Shown piece by piece: positions 5,307-5,573 of a stretch of 5,573 bases of DNA; the first letter of the stretch is position 1, and every line of letters begins with the position of its first letter. A program made the translations under genes and the position numbers. Source of the stretch: Bacillota bacterium (GTDB taxonomy: Bacteria > Bacillota_B > Desulfitobacteriia > Desulfitobacteriales > Desulfitobacteriaceae). The notes beneath the pieces were generated by a model. That model made no database searches and was not told where the DNA came from. It worked only from the letters and a program-made list of their open reading frames with translations. The stretch lies in NCBI GenBank assembly GCA_021779415.1, contig JAJYAS010000274.1:1-5573 (forward strand). Direction: 5' to 3'.

Positions 5307-5573
5307 TTAGTGTGTTAATTCTTGACGATTAGCAGCTTCTGGTAATCTTTCTAACCATCCATTCTCAATCAACAAGTCTGTTCCATCCTTGACATACTCA
5401 ATAATTTCTGCCATAAGACGACTAAAACTTAAAGCGATATCTTTTCTTGCTGTATTCGTTAGCCCGATACCATAAGCAGCTATAATATATGCCATAGTTA
5501 CAGTAACATGAAACATCATTAACTTGTCACTATAGGGGGATTCTTGAGAGCTAGTGACTTGATAAGATCGGAA
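5307..5573 (-). CDS. DUF3231 family protein, C-terminal 88 residues (5' end outside the window)
   Basis: The frame is open from the right edge to the TAA at 5307-5309. The visible 88 residues include SSQESPYSDKLMMFH, then a hydrophobic helix (TMAYIIAAYGIGL), then RKDIALSFSRLMAEIIEY, and end DGTDLLIENGWLERLPEA. The S-P-x-S-D-K-L-M-x-F-H block and the closing D-G-x-x-x-x-I-x-x-G-W-L-E-x-x-P pattern are characteristic of DUF3231, a mostly helical family of about 330 residues in spore-forming Firmicutes with two related halves. This piece would be the end of the second half. The ATG pair at 5514-5519 is internal, since the family block continues upstream of it. Function is not established; a link to spores or surface structures is only a suspicion from its distribution. 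The last three residues at the edge may be artefact (see 5565-5573). Confidence 0.8.
   Translation of the reverse strand, partial: FRSYQVTSSQESPYSDKLMMFHVTVTMAYIIAAYGIGLTNTARKDIALSFSRLMAEIIEYVKDGTDLLIENGWLERLPEAANRQELTH
5565..5573 (+). other. last nine bases identical to the start of the common Illumina adapter
   Basis: The window ends in AGATCGGAA, which equals the first nine bases of the widely used TruSeq adapter (AGATCGGAAGAGC). If the window end is also a contig end, untrimmed adapter is a plausible source, and the codons reading Phe-Arg-Ser at the start of the partial DUF3231 frame would be false. A chance match cannot be excluded from nine bases. Confidence 0.35.

Noticed and set aside
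1..5573. CRISPR array, tRNA, rRNA, insertion sequence or phage genes
   Set aside because: No regularly spaced repeats, cloverleaf-like sequences, transposase or integrase motifs were seen on either strand.

Overview
The window looks like chromosomal DNA from an anaerobic, spore-forming member of the Clostridia, most likely of the Desulfitobacterium/Desulfosporosinus kind. This is inferred from gene content: a class I hybrid-cluster protein as in strict anaerobes, menaquinone made by the futalosine route, a DUF3231 protein (a family typical of spore-forming Firmicutes), strong AGGAGG ribosome-binding sites and moderate GC. No rRNA or other marker gene is present, so the genus is a guess. Every supported gene lies on the minus strand, so the window is best read from high to low coordinates.

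Layout, right to left. A DUF3231 gene enters from the right edge and stops at 5307. It is followed by a hairpin at 5244-5279 and a leader with a possible weak promoter. Next comes a tight three-gene cluster: ubiX (flavin prenyltransferase, 4572-5135), mqnB (futalosine hydrolase, 3917-4570) and mqnD (1,4-dihydroxy-6-naphthoate synthase, 3078-3920). These genes are separated by 1 nt and by an ATGA overlap, and the cluster ends in a hairpin plus T-run terminator at 3022-3061. The 185-bp gap before hcp holds a perfect TGTGA-N6-TCACA palindrome of CRP/FNR type at 3004-3019. The single gene hcp (1249-2892) follows, ending in a perfect 17-bp hairpin and, one base further, a second long hairpin. Beyond a mostly non-coding stretch (929-1248) lies a 217-codon gene of unknown function (248-901). 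After a repeat-bearing spacer, a very short hydrophobic ORF with a strong Shine-Dalgarno sequence (19-93) reaches the left part of the window.

How the genes work together. MqnB removes the base from futalosine to give dehypoxanthine futalosine. MqnC, not in this window, cyclises that product, and MqnD releases 1,4-dihydroxy-6-naphthoate. The UbiX product makes prenylated FMN, the cofactor of UbiD-type decarboxylases; such a decarboxylase is expected later in the same pathway to remove the naphthoate carboxylate. The operon is therefore a partial menaquinone module serving anaerobic respiration. Hcp is a separate nitrosative-stress unit that probably answers to a CRP/FNR-family regulator such as HcpR.

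I found no CRISPR array, tRNA, rRNA, transposase or phage gene. I see no clearly new multi-gene system. The items most worth a second look are the unknown 217-aa protein, the hcp operator, the tandem hairpins behind hcp, the sharp GC shift inside the mqn cluster, and a 9-base match to a sequencing-adapter start at the extreme right end.
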